From Mycobacterium sp. (GTDB taxonomy: Bacteria > Actinomycetota > Actinomycetes > Mycobacteriales > Mycobacteriaceae): DNA of 64,000 nt. Under the pieces are notes generated by a model that had not been told where the DNA came from, ran no database searches, and saw only the letters and a program-made list of their open reading frames with translations. The position numbers and the translations under genes are program-made. The stretch lies in assembly GCA_018882965.1 (NCBI GenBank), contig VEQY01000009.1:18866-82865 (forward strand). Direction: 5' to 3'. Below, one piece after another: positions 36,724-46,758 of this stretch; positions within the stretch are counted from its first letter, which is position 1, and each line of letters starts with the position of its first letter.

Positions 36724-37641
36724 ATGGCCCAGCCCGCCGGACTTTCAGCCGACCTCTCGGGGTCATCGATTTCGGTCACCAAGCTCGGTAGCCGGATCGG
36801 GGCCCGCGTCGACGGGGTCTTGCTCGATGGGAACCTCAGCCCCGAAGTGGTGGATGCGATTCGTTCCGCGATGCTCTCTCACAAGGTGGTTTTTTTCCGG
36901 GGCCAGCACCATCTCGATGAGGATCGGTTGCTGGCATTCGGTCACTTGCTGGGCACACCGATTCGGCACCCCGCGGCGGCACCGGACGCGCCGCTGGTCA
37001 CACCGATCAGCCCGCACGACGGCACTGTCCCCTGGTGGCACACCGACGCGTCGTTTCTGGTCAACTACCCGGCCGTGACCCTCCTGCGGGCTGTCTCCGT
37101 GCCCGACTATGGCGGGTCCACCCTCTGGGCTTCCGCCTCTGCTGCCTACGCCGATCTGCCGGCACCGCTGAAGAGTCTCGTGGAAAACCTCTGGGCACAG
37201 CACACCTGGTCATCAGGCGGCACCTACTGCAAAGAGTGCTGGTCTGTGACGGATGATCACGCGGGATCCCGAAGCAAGTTCGAGAAAATGGATTTCCGAA
37301 CCGAGCATCCAGTCGTACAAGTGCATCCGGAGACCGGTGAACGCCACCTACTCGGCGGTGACTTCGTCCGCAACCTCGTCGGCCTGGACAATCACGACTC
37401 AAATGTTCTCCTGACGCTCCTGCAGCGCCACATCACCATGCCGGAGAACACAATCCGGTGGACCTGGGAACCCGGTGATGTCGCCATCTACGACAATCGC
37501 GCCACTCAGCATCGAGCGGTCAATGACTACGACGGCAGTGATCGGCTGCTGCACCGGATCATGTTGATGGGTGAGGTGCCGGTCAACATCCACGGACAGC
37601 CCAGCCGGGTGGTCAGCGGTGCACCCCTGAGCGCGCCCTGA
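36724..37641 (+). CDS. TauD-family Fe(II)/2-oxoglutarate dioxygenase, Rv3406-like
   Basis: A 305-residue oxygenase very like the alkylsulfatase Rv3406 as I recall it ([32 protein letters not shown] and ENTIRWTW are shared). Iron ligands: His106 and Asp108 in WWHTDASF and His263 in ATQHRAV; Arg274 or Arg278 in DRLLHRIML holds 2-oxoglutarate. The middle segment differs: residues about 160-187 carry [19 protein letters not shown] instead of the corresponding Rv3406 loop, so the substrate may differ. ATG at 36724 has a good ribosome-binding site; an in-frame ATG at 36700 lies at the likely transcription start. Divergent from the POT gene. It may be a sulfur- or amino-acid-oxidising partner of the cluster, or an unrelated sulfatase paralogue. 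Confidence 0.86.
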   Translation: MAQPAGLSADLSGSSISVTKLGSRIGARVDGVLLDGNLSPEVVDAIRSAMLSHKVVFFRGQHHLDEDRLLAFGHLLGTPIRHPAAAPDAPLVTPISPHDGTVPWWHTDASFLVNYPAVTLLRAVSVPDYGGSTLWASASAAYADLPAPLKSLVENLWAQHTWSSGGTYCKECWSVTDDHAGSRSKFEKMDFRTEHPVVQVHPETGERHLLGGDFVRNLVGLDNHDSNVLLTLLQRHITMPENTIRWTWEPGDVAIYDNRATQHRAVNDYDGSDRLLHRIMLMGEVPVNIHGQPSRVVSGAPLSAP

Positions 37642-37654
37642 CGCGACGCCCGTT

Positions 37655-39612
<1,958 letters not shown>

Positions 39613-39680
39613 CTATTGTGTCCAGCCGGTGGCTTACCCTAGCGGAGCGCGCCCTGCCCGGCGCAGCATCAGGAGTGTCC

Positions 39681-40304
39681 TTGACCAAGCACGGGTCTCG
39701 ATCCGACCTCGCGGTGCTGCTGTTCGGTGGGCGCCGCGCTCCCCGGGCCCTCTCCGGACTGCCATCGGTGCAGGTGGAGACCACCGATCAGGTCACCGCG
39801 GCCGTCGCCGGGGTCCGGCGGGTGGCCGTCGTCGGTGCGGAGGCCGATCTGGCCGCGGTGCTGACCGGGCTGATGCGGGCCGAGCTGCTCGACGTTGAGG
39901 TGGCCCACGTCCGGGGTTGGCGCTCGGCGCGCCGGGCGATGTCCGCCGCCGCGCGCCGGGTCCCGCTGATCCGCGACGACACCGCAACGGCACTGGCCGG
40001 GGCCGCGCTGTGGCTGCCGCCGCACGGTTCGGAGTCTCTCCGCGGCGAGGCGGTGGTGGACGACACGGTGCTCTTCGACGGCGAGGTGGCCGCGGTGCGG
40101 ATCGAGCCGATGCCCTCGATGCCCGGCCTGCGGGCGGCGGTGCTGACCGGGCCGGGCGCCCGTCCGCGGCGGTGGGTCGGCGGGCGCGCCGCACAGCTGG
40201 GCACCACCGGCGCACGCGTGGTCCGCGACGGCGTCGCGGGCCGTCGCGAGGTCAAACGGTCGACGTTCTACCGGCACACCCAGGGCTGGCTGCGCGTGGA
40301 CTGA
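39681..40304 (+). CDS. conserved hypothetical protein (Rv0358-type)
   Basis: A 207-residue soluble protein conserved at this position in mycobacteria. It begins TKHGSRSDLAVLLFGGRRAPR and has Ala/Val-rich alpha-beta pattern in the first half and a basic C-terminus (WVGGRAAQLG, REVKRSTFYRHTQGW). No catalytic motif is evident. The TTG at 39681 has AGGAG 5 bases upstream; the GTG at 39675 overlaps that sequence and is the second choice. Next gene starts 24 bases later. Confidence 0.75.
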   Translation: MTKHGSRSDLAVLLFGGRRAPRALSGLPSVQVETTDQVTAAVAGVRRVAVVGAEADLAAVLTGLMRAELLDVEVAHVRGWRSARRAMSAAARRVPLIRDDTATALAGAALWLPPHGSESLRGEAVVDDTVLFDGEVAAVRIEPMPSMPGLRAAVLTGPGARPRRWVGGRAAQLGTTGARVVRDGVAGRREVKRSTFYRHTQGWLRVD

Positions 40305-40328
40305 CGCCGGGCATGACATCATCGGCGC

Positions 40329-40898
40329 GTGTGGTGGTTCTACACCGTCATCCTGGGCATGTCGTTCGGGCAGATCCTGGGCGAGCTGGCCCAGACAGTG
40401 CGCGAGTGGTCGAGAGACCGCGCGCGTCGGCCGTTCCTGCCGGCCGTGCTGTGGCAGGTGTTCCTGCTCGTCCTGGTGGTCGAGGTGTGGCTGGCGGTGA
40501 CCTATTACCGCACGACGCTGGTGCAGATATCCGTGCTCGAGCTGCTGGCCTTCCTGGCCGTGCCGGGCGGAATCCTGGTGATGTCCTTCCTGCTGCCCGC
40601 GGCCCAGCCCGGCCAGCAATCCGACGACGAAACCCCGGCCGCGGCGTTCGACCGGATGCGCCCGGTGTTCTTCGGTGTTCTCATCGGCATCGTCGCGATC
40701 AACCTCGCCCACGAGTTGCTGATCAGCCAGCAGGGTCTCGACGCCGATCTGGTGTTCCAGATCGTGATCGCCGCGGGTGGCGTGGTGGGACTGCTGCTGC
40801 ACAAACCGGCCGCCGACGTCGCCCTCGCGGTCGCGATGATCGCGATTCTGGGCGTGTACATCGGCTCGCAGTACTCCACCGTTCTGGTAGAGGGCTGA
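40329..40898 (+). CDS. conserved polytopic membrane protein
   Basis: A 189-residue membrane protein with about five or six helices: WFYTVILGMSFGQILGEL, LPAVLWQVFLLVLVVEVWLAV, VLELLAFLAVPGGILVMSFLL, PVFFGVLIGIVAINLAHEL, VFQIVIAAGGVVGLLLH and LAVAMIAILGVYIGS. An acidic loop QSDDETPAAAFDRM separates the third and fourth. I do not recognise the family. It sits directly upstream of the site-2 protease homologue (4 bases), which suggests co-expression and possibly a joint role at the membrane. Confidence 0.75.
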   Translation: MWWFYTVILGMSFGQILGELAQTVREWSRDRARRPFLPAVLWQVFLLVLVVEVWLAVTYYRTTLVQISVLELLAFLAVPGGILVMSFLLPAAQPGQQSDDETPAAAFDRMRPVFFGVLIGIVAINLAHELLISQQGLDADLVFQIVIAAGGVVGLLLHKPAADVALAVAMIAILGVYIGSQYSTVLVEG

Positions 40899-40902
40899 GC
40901 GT

Positions 40903-41682
40903 GTGACCGTTCGGCCACTGCACCAGTCGGTACGGCCCAGCCCGGTCTTCCTGGCACTGGTTGCGCTGACCGTCGTGGGCGGGGTGCTGGCATGGCAGGC
41001 CGCGCAAGACATCCGGCCGATGGCCTACATCGGGGTCTTCGTGTTCGTGATCGCCGGCTGGCTGGTGTCGCTGTGCCTGCACGAGTTCGGTCACGCCTAC
41101 ACCGCCTGGCGATTCGGCGACCACGACGCGGCGGTCCGCGGCTACCTGACGCTCAACCCCCTGAAGTACTCCAGCCCGATGCTCTCGCTGGGTCTGCCGC
41201 TGCTGTTCATCGCCCTCGGTGGGATCGGACTGCCGGGCGGTGCGGTGTACGTCCGGACCGACTTCATGACCCCGCGCCAGCGCACACAGGTGAGCCTCGC
41301 GGGACCGTTGGCGAACCTGGTGCTCGCCGTGCTGCTGCTGACGGCCACCCGTCTGCTGTTCGATCCGGCCCACTCGGTCTTCTGGGCCGGCGTGGCGTTT
41401 CTGGGGTTCCTGCAGGTGACCGCACTGGTACTGAACCTGCTGCCGGTGCCGGGACTGGACGGCTACGGCGCACTGGAGCCGCACCTGAGCGCAGCCGCCC
41501 GGCGGCGACTCGAACCCGTCCGGCAGTTCGGCTTCGTGATCCTCCTGCTGGTGCTGTTGACCCCGGCGCTCAACCGCTGGTTCTTCGCCGTCGTCTTCTG
41601 GTTCTTCGGCCTGGCCGGGGTGCCTGCCGGTCTGGCCGGTCTCGGCGGTGAACTGACCCGCTTCTGGTCTGCCTGGCTCTAA
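40903..41682 (+). CDS. site-2 protease family zinc metalloprotease (Rv0359-type)
   Basis: A 259-residue intramembrane protease of the M50 family. The zinc-binding LHEFGHAYTAWRFGDHD (HExxH) lies in an early helix after about residue 60, and NLLPVPGLDGYG contains the second-motif Asp. Such proteases cut membrane-spanning substrates such as anti-sigma factors. There is no PDZ domain. 259 residues equals the length I recall for Rv0359. The GTG start lies 4 bases downstream of the membrane protein gene. The target is unknown. Confidence 0.88.
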   Translation: MTVRPLHQSVRPSPVFLALVALTVVGGVLAWQAAQDIRPMAYIGVFVFVIAGWLVSLCLHEFGHAYTAWRFGDHDAAVRGYLTLNPLKYSSPMLSLGLPLLFIALGGIGLPGGAVYVRTDFMTPRQRTQVSLAGPLANLVLAVLLLTATRLLFDPAHSVFWAGVAFLGFLQVTALVLNLLPVPGLDGYGALEPHLSAAARRRLEPVRQFGFVILLLVLLTPALNRWFFAVVFWFFGLAGVPAGLAGLGGELTRFWSAWL

Positions 41683-41710
41683 CCGGGCGGCGTCGGGCAA
41701 AATCTCCGGC

Positions 41711-42619
41711 GTGGGTGCGGGACATGGACACAGTCATGGCGCCGCGGACACCGCCGCTGACACCAAGGTGAGCCGCATGGTGGTGGCGGCGGTGATTCTC
41801 GGCACCTTCTTCGCCATCGAGGTGACCACCGCAGTCGTCATCGGCTCGATCGCACTGCTCGCCGATGCCGGGCACATGCTGACCGATCTGGTGGCCCTCT
41901 TCATGGGACTGATCGCACTGCTGCTGGCCCGCCACGGTCCGGCGTCGGCGGCCCGCACCTACGGATGGCACCGCGCCGAGGTGTTCACCGCGGTCGCCAA
42001 CGCGGTATTGCTGCTCGGGGTCGCGGCGTTCATTCTCGTCGAGGCGATCAAGCGCCTGGGCGATGCGCCGGAGGTGCCGGGCGGGCCGATGATCGTGGTG
42101 GCGTCGGCCGGGTTGGCCGCCAACATCGCGGTGATGCTGCTGCTGCGGTCCCAGTCCGGTCAGAGCCTGGCCGTCAAGGGCGCCTACCTGGAGGTCGTCG
42201 CCGACACGGTCAGCAGCATCGGGGTCCTGATCGCCGGGGTCGTCACCCTGACGACCGGATGGCCCTACGCCGACACGGTGGTGGCCGTGCTGGTGGCACT
42301 GTGGGTGCTGCCCCGAGCCATCGCGCTCGCGCGAACTGCGCTGCGGGTCCTCTCGGAGTCCTCACCGAGCCACATCGACGTCACCGAACTGCATGCGGCA
42401 CTGGCCGGCGTCGACGGGGTGACCGAAGTCCACGATCTGCACGTCTGGACCCTGGTCCCGGGTAAGGACATGGTGACGGCGCATTTGCGAACCGACGGGA
42501 GCTCCGAGCGGGTGCTCGATGACGCCCGCGCAGTATTGGCCGCTCGCGGCCTCGGGCACGCCACCGTCCAGATCGAGACGCCCTCAGCCGGCGAGTGTCC
42601 CGAGCGCAACGACCTCTGA
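41711..42619 (+). CDS. cation diffusion facilitator (CDF) metal exporter
   Basis: A 302-residue six-helix proton-coupled metal exporter of the CDF/ZitB type. The His-rich start GHGHSHG, ALLADAGHMLTDLVALF in helix 2 with His55 and Asp59, and the cytoplasmic ferredoxin-like C-terminus (TEVHDLHVWTLVPGKDMVTAHL) are typical. The helix-5 site reads LEVVADTVSS, with Glu161 and Asp165, where zinc exporters usually have His and Asp. The metal may therefore not be zinc, or this is the normal actinobacterial variant. Not in the H37Rv order here as I recall it (H37Rv has mgtE in this neighbourhood). Confidence 0.87.
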   Translation: MGAGHGHSHGAADTAADTKVSRMVVAAVILGTFFAIEVTTAVVIGSIALLADAGHMLTDLVALFMGLIALLLARHGPASAARTYGWHRAEVFTAVANAVLLLGVAAFILVEAIKRLGDAPEVPGGPMIVVASAGLAANIAVMLLLRSQSGQSLAVKGAYLEVVADTVSSIGVLIAGVVTLTTGWPYADTVVAVLVALWVLPRAIALARTALRVLSESSPSHIDVTELHAALAGVDGVTEVHDLHVWTLVPGKDMVTAHLRTDGSSERVLDDARAVLAARGLGHATVQIETPSAGECPERNDL

Positions 42620-42636
42620 GTCCCGGCCCGGCGCCC

Positions 42637-43062
42637 TCAGACGAGCCCGAGGCCGGCGCGCGCGCCCGGATCGCAGTCGTCGAGAAGGTCCAGGCACCGC
42701 TCGAACTCCTCGGTCTCGCCGATGACATCGGCGGCCCGGGCCAGGGCGGCGACGCAGCGCAGGAACCCGCGGTTGGGTTCGTGAGCGAAGGGCACCGGAC
42801 CGAACCCCTTCCAGCCGTTGCGACGCAGCTGATCCAAGCCGCGGTGGTAGCCGGTGCGGGCGTAGGCGTAGGCGGTCACCGCCTTGTCGGCCGCGAGCGC
42901 CTCCTCGGCGAGTTCAGCCCACGCGACCGAAGCCGCCGGATAGGCGGCGGCCACCGCCGCCGGGCTGTCGCCCGCCCGCAGGGCGGCCTCGGCCGCGCTG
43001 TCCGCGGGCAGCAGCACAGGTCGCGGTCCGAGCAGGTCACCGTGGGAGGTCGGGGTGTTCAT
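42637..43062 (-). CDS. DUF3151 family protein (Rv0360c-type)
   Basis: A 141-residue cytosolic protein with repeated helix pairs resembling TPR-like repeats: SVAWAELAEEALA, AYAYARTGYHRGLDQLRRNGWKGFG and LRCVAALARAADVIGE. This is DUF3151, of unknown function. The ATG at 43062 (MNTPTSHG) was preferred since the upstream region MHGRRRHRH looks non-coding. It is convergent with the CDF gene and divergent from the Rv0361-type gene. Confidence 0.83.
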   Translation of the reverse strand: MNTPTSHGDLLGPRPVLLPADSAAEAALRAGDSPAAVAAAYPAASVAWAELAEEALAADKAVTAYAYARTGYHRGLDQLRRNGWKGFGPVPFAHEPNRGFLRCVAALARAADVIGETEEFERCLDLLDDCDPGARAGLGLV

Positions 43063-43110
43063 GACCTCATTGTGCCGGTGTCGCCGACGACCGTGCATCC
43101 CGCCCGGCGC

Positions 43111-43116
43111 TAGGGT
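43111..43116 (+). promoter_or_regulatory. candidate -10 element of a leaderless promoter
   Basis: TAGGGT ends exactly 6 bases before the ATG at 43123 and no ribosome-binding site is present, so the mRNA of the Rv0361-type gene is predicted to be leaderless. No -35 box is assigned. Confidence 0.42.
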
Positions 43117-43122
43117 CTAGCC

Positions 43123-43845
43123 ATGTCGAACCCGCCTGGGACCGACCGCGACGACACCGACCCGGCTGCCGACGCGGGCCAGCCCCAGCATTTCACCGAG
43201 GACATCACCGAAGAGATCACCGAGGAAATCACCCTGGCCGACACCGGCGAGCCGGATGACGAACCCGCCGAACGCCGCTACACCGCACCGGGTTTCGACG
43301 CCGGATCGACCCAGATCATCGACCGCGTCCCGGATGCGCCTACCGAAGTGCTCACCGGCACCGACACCGAATCGGATCCGGTCGGGCAGACCATCGCACC
43401 CCCCGGATCCGACCGCCGCCGACCCCGGCGGCGGAGGCTGGCAATCGTGGCCGGCGTTACTGGTGCAGTCATCCTGGTCGCGGGCGTGCTGGTGGCCGTG
43501 ATCCTCACGAGGGTCTCCCAGGAGGACCGGGTGCGCTCGGTCATCGGAACCTTCGACACCGCCGTGCGAAACGGTGATCTGGCGACGCTGCGCGAGGTGA
43601 CCTGCGGGCAGACCCAGCAGGCCTACGCCGACTACGACGAACGGGCCTGGTCTGACGCCTACGCCAAGATCTCCTCGACCAAGCAGTATCCGGTGGTCGC
43701 CAGCGTCGATGACGTCGTCGTGAACGGCGACCACGCCGAGGCGAATGTGACGTCCTACATGGCCTTCGATCCGGGCACCACCTCGACCCGCAGCTTCGAT
43801 CTGCAGTTGCGGGACAACCAGTGGAAGATCTGCCAGGCGTTCTGA
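43123..43845 (+). CDS. single-pass membrane protein with extracytoplasmic domain (Rv0361-type)
   Basis: A 240-residue protein: an acidic cytoplasmic tail of about 100 residues rich in Glu, Asp and Thr (EDITEEITEEITLADTGEPDD), one transmembrane helix (LAIVAGVTGAVILVAGVLVAVILT) and an external domain with SVIGTFDTAVRNGDLATLREVTCG, VVVNGDHAEANVTSYMAF and a final NQWKICQAF. The external domain shares its plan with the protein at 28191-28631, including the early Cys and the C-terminal WK-x-C. Its threonines are possible kinase targets; function unknown. The stop lies 4 bases from that of the convergent fba. Confidence 0.82.
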   Translation: MSNPPGTDRDDTDPAADAGQPQHFTEDITEEITEEITLADTGEPDDEPAERRYTAPGFDAGSTQIIDRVPDAPTEVLTGTDTESDPVGQTIAPPGSDRRRPRRRRLAIVAGVTGAVILVAGVLVAVILTRVSQEDRVRSVIGTFDTAVRNGDLATLREVTCGQTQQAYADYDERAWSDAYAKISSTKQYPVVASVDDVVVNGDHAEANVTSYMAFDPGTTSTRSFDLQLRDNQWKICQAF

Positions 43846-43849
43846 GCGG

Positions 43850-44887
43850 TCAGCCCGCCGTCACGCTGCGACCCGCGCTGCGCAGATCGGTGCACGCCTC
43901 CACAACGCGCTCGGACATGCCCGCCTCGGCCCGCTTGAGATACGAGCGCGGGTCGTAGACCTTCTTGTTGCCCACCTCGCCGTCCACCTTGAGCACACCG
44001 TCGTAGTTGGCGAACATGTGCCCGGCGATCGGCCGGCTGAACGCGTACTGGGTGTCGGTGTCGACGTTCATCTTCACCACCCCGTAGCGCAACGAGTCTT
44101 CGATGTCCGACTTCAGCGATCCCGACCCGCCGTGGAACACGAAGTCGAAGGGCCGGGCATCGGCGGGCAGTCCCAGCTTGGCCGCCGCCACCCGCTGGCC
44201 CTCGGCGAGCACCTCCGGCTTGAGCACGACATTGCCGGGCTTGTAGACCCCGTGAACGTTGCCGAATGTCGCCGCCAGCAGATACCGGCCGTTCTCGCCG
44301 GCTCCCAGGGCCGCGACGGTCTTCTCGAAGTCCTCCGGCGTCGTGTAGAGCTTCTCGTTGATCTCCGCCTCGACGCCGTCCTCCTCCCCTCCGACCACGC
44401 CGATCTCGACCTCGAGGATGATCTTTGCTGCCGCGGCCGCTTTGAGCAGTTCCTGGGCGATGGCGAGGTTCTCCCCGATCGGGATCGCCGAGCCATCCCA
44501 CATGTGCGACTGGAAGAGGGGATTGCGGCCCGCACGGACCCGTTCGGCGGAGATGGCGAGCAGCGGCCGCACGTAGGTGTCCAGCTTGTCCTTGGGGCAG
44601 TGATCCGTGTGCAGCGCCACGGTGACCGGATACTTGTCGGCAATCACCTCGGTGAACTCGGCCAGCGCCAGCGCTCCGATGACCATGTCCTTGATGCCGA
44701 GCCCGGAAGCGAATTCGGCACCGCCGGTGGAGAATTGAATGATGCCGTCGCTCCCGGCGTCGGCGAAGCCCTTGATGGCGGCGTTCACCGTCTCTGACGA
44801 GGTGCAGTTGATCGCCGGGAATGCGAACTGGTGCGCCTTCGCGCGGTCGAGCATCTCCTCGTAAACCTCGGGCGTGGCTATGGGCAT
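43850..44887 (-). CDS. fba: class II fructose-bisphosphate aldolase
   Basis: A 345-residue zinc aldolase that splits fructose-1,6-bisphosphate. Zinc and substrate motifs: ALHTDHCPKDKLD, QSHMWDGSA, EIGVVGGEEDG, FGNVHGVYKPGN and FDFVFHGGSGS. The C-terminus VVKMNVDTDTQYAFSRP is typical. In H37Rv mgtE lies next to fba; here the Rv0361-type gene directly meets it. About 91 bases without a gene separate its start from dedA. Confidence 0.96.
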   Translation of the reverse strand: MPIATPEVYEEMLDRAKAHQFAFPAINCTSSETVNAAIKGFADAGSDGIIQFSTGGAEFASGLGIKDMVIGALALAEFTEVIADKYPVTVALHTDHCPKDKLDTYVRPLLAISAERVRAGRNPLFQSHMWDGSAIPIGENLAIAQELLKAAAAAKIILEVEIGVVGGEEDGVEAEINEKLYTTPEDFEKTVAALGAGENGRYLLAATFGNVHGVYKPGNVVLKPEVLAEGQRVAAAKLGLPADARPFDFVFHGGSGSLKSDIEDSLRYGVVKMNVDTDTQYAFSRPIAGHMFANYDGVLKVDGEVGNKKVYDPRSYLKRAEAGMSERVVEACTDLRSAGRSVTAG

Positions 44888-44978
44888 GGACGATCCTCTC
44901 CGCTGGTCAGGCCTGATGGCAGTATGTCAAACGGCGAGGTTCACGGGGCGGGCTCCGCCGAGAGGTATCTTGAGCTTG

Positions 44979-45659
44979 ATGACCACCACCGTGTTGGCCC
45001 TGCCCAACATCCTCGATCCGATGTACTGGCTGGGCGAGGGCGGGCTTTTCGCCTCGGCGGTGCTGCCCGGCATCCTGATCATCGTCTTCATCGAGACGGG
45101 TCTGCTCTTCCCACTGCTGCCCGGCGACTCGCTGCTGTTCACCGGTGGACTTCTCGCGGCCGCACCCAACCCTCCGGTCAACATCTGGGTGCTGGCCATC
45201 AGCGTCTCGGTGGTGGCGATCCTGGGCGATCAGTGCGCGTACTTCATCGGCCGCCGGATCGGTCCGGCGCTGTTCGACAAGGAAGACTCCCGATTCTTCA
45301 AGAAACACTACGTCACCCAGTCGCATGCCTTCTTCGAGAAGCACGGACCTAAAACGATCATCCTGGCCCGCTTCGTGCCCATCGTCCGGACCTTCACCCC
45401 GGTGCTGGCCGGAGTCTCCTACATGCGCTACCCGCTGTTCCTGGGCTTCGACATCGTCGGCGGGATTCTCTGGGGCGCGGGGATGACGCTGCTGGGGTAC
45501 TTCCTGGGCAGTGTTCCGTTCGTCAAGAGCAATCTGGAGCTGATGATCCTGCTCATCGTGTTCCTGTCGATCCTGCCCGGGATCACCGCGGTGGGTCGTA
45601 ACGTGCTGCGCCGGCGCGGCACCCTGCCCGAAGACGAGCCTTCGGGCAACAACACCTAG
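44979..45659 (+). CDS. DedA-family membrane protein (Rv0364-type)
   Basis: A 226-residue SNARE-associated/VTT domain membrane protein. FIETGLLFPLLPGDSLLFTGG near the N-terminus and ARFVPIVRTFTPVLAGVSYMRY with the conserved Arg pair are the DedA signatures. The family acts in lipid or undecaprenyl-phosphate flipping and membrane homeostasis. The ATG at 44979 was chosen for the length (226; Rv0364 about 227) and because TATCTT, a plausible -10 element, lies at 44966-44971 just before it. A longer reading would start inside the fba promoter region. Confidence 0.88.
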   Translation: MTTTVLALPNILDPMYWLGEGGLFASAVLPGILIIVFIETGLLFPLLPGDSLLFTGGLLAAAPNPPVNIWVLAISVSVVAILGDQCAYFIGRRIGPALFDKEDSRFFKKHYVTQSHAFFEKHGPKTIILARFVPIVRTFTPVLAGVSYMRYPLFLGFDIVGGILWGAGMTLLGYFLGSVPFVKSNLELMILLIVFLSILPGITAVGRNVLRRRGTLPEDEPSGNNT

Positions 45660-45669
45660 CGCGGGCGTG

Positions 45670-45963
45670 TCACGGCCACGAGGTTCGCGGCGCGGGCCCG
45701 GCCGGTGGCTGCGGCTGCAGCGCGCCCCCCGGCAGCTGGGAGTTCTGCAGCGCCGCGATGCACAGCCCCAGCCGTCCCGGGAAACAGGTTCCGCCCGTTC
45801 CTGAGACACCCAGTGTGGTCGAGGCCATCGACCAGCACACACCGGTCACCGGATCGGGGACCTGACCAGCCGAACAGGCCGCGTTGGCGAGCGGTGCAAC
45901 CACCAGGGGAGCGACGATCAGTGCCGCGGCCAGGGTGAGCGCGGGGATGATCCGGATCGGCAT
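45670..45963 (-). CDS. small secreted protein, function unknown
   Basis: A 97-residue exported protein: a signal peptide IIPALTLAAALIVAPLVVAPLANA with cleavage after ANA, then a short mature part with four cysteines (AACSAG, GVCWSM, GGTCFPG, GLCIAAL) and a Pro-rich tail ending in QPPAGPAPRTSWP. The four Cys suggest disulfides. Start ATG at 45963 was chosen because it opens the signal peptide directly; an upstream in-frame ATG adds a hydrophilic stretch. I do not recognise the family. It converges with dedA (10-base gap) and is about 41 bases from the LpqN-type gene on the same strand. Confidence 0.68.
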   Translation of the reverse strand: MPIRIIPALTLAAALIVAPLVVAPLANAACSAGQVPDPVTGVCWSMASTTLGVSGTGGTCFPGRLGLCIAALQNSQLPGGALQPQPPAGPAPRTSWP

Positions 45964-46004
45964 GCCGGTGCTCCTCGATGAGTCGGTGCGGTGTCGCGTG
46001 GCTG

Positions 46005-46700
46005 TCATGCGGGCGCCGTGATCTTGGTCTGCTCATCGATCAGTTTGGCCGCCTCGATCACCACGTCCTGCTCGGCTTGGAGGGCGTCGGAGTTGAGCTG
46101 CAGCACGAAGAGCCCGTCCTTGCCGGGGATCGCCACCGTCATCTGGGCCACCGCCCGGGTCTTGCCCTCGTTCACGTAGGTGCCCTCGTAGAGGATCGCG
46201 TCGAATCCGCTGAGCTGGGTCCGCTCCGGCTCACCCAGCGGGGTGAACTGGTCGAGCCCGTCGAGCTGGGCGGGGGCCAGTTCGAGGACTTTGGCCGCGT
46301 CGACGGCCGCGTCGGCGTTGCCGGTCAGCTTCGAGGCGATGGCGTACATGACCGGCGGGTCGGCCGGGTCCTGCGGCTTGTCGTAGACGATCGCCCCGTA
46401 TGCCCAGTCCGGGGTCTGATCGCCGGCGTCGCTCCAGCCGGGCGGGAACGGGAATTCAATGATCGGCGTTCCCGGCTCGCCGTCCTTGATCGGCACCTCG
46501 GCGATCTTGTTCTCGGTGATGTAGTCGTGCAGCGTCATCGACGTCGGCGGGGCTGCCACCGATGTGGTCGTGGCCGGGGTCTCGGGTGCCTCTGCCGCTT
46601 CGGTCGCGGTCCGCGGGGCGCAGCCTGCCGCGCCTGCGCTGAGCGCCACGGCAGCCAGTACGGCTACTGCTGTGCGCGTGATGGCTGTGCCCGTCGTCAT
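46005..46700 (-). CDS. LpqN/LpqT-family lipoprotein
   Basis: A 231-residue lipoprotein. The signal peptide ends in the lipobox GAAGC, then a Thr/Ala/Pro-rich linker, then the LpqN domain: LHDYITENKIAEVPI, FPPGWSDAGDQTPDWAYGAIVYD and SGFDAILYEGTYVNEGKTR. Paralogues in M. tuberculosis include LpqN, which binds MmpL3 and envelope partners, and LpqT; which one this matches is not decided. Start ATG at 46700 gives a normal signal peptide and a length near those proteins. The stop is 42 bases from the start of the small secreted protein. Confidence 0.82.
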   Translation of the reverse strand: MTTGTAITRTAVAVLAAVALSAGAAGCAPRTATEAAEAPETPATTTSVAAPPTSMTLHDYITENKIAEVPIKDGEPGTPIIEFPFPPGWSDAGDQTPDWAYGAIVYDKPQDPADPPVMYAIASKLTGNADAAVDAAKVLELAPAQLDGLDQFTPLGEPERTQLSGFDAILYEGTYVNEGKTRAVAQMTVAIPGKDGLFVLQLNSDALQAEQDVVIEAAKLIDEQTKITAPA

Positions 46701-46758
46701 CGCATCGGATCCCTCGCTAGATCGCATCCGCTTCGCTGTTTCGCCGAATCTAACAGCT

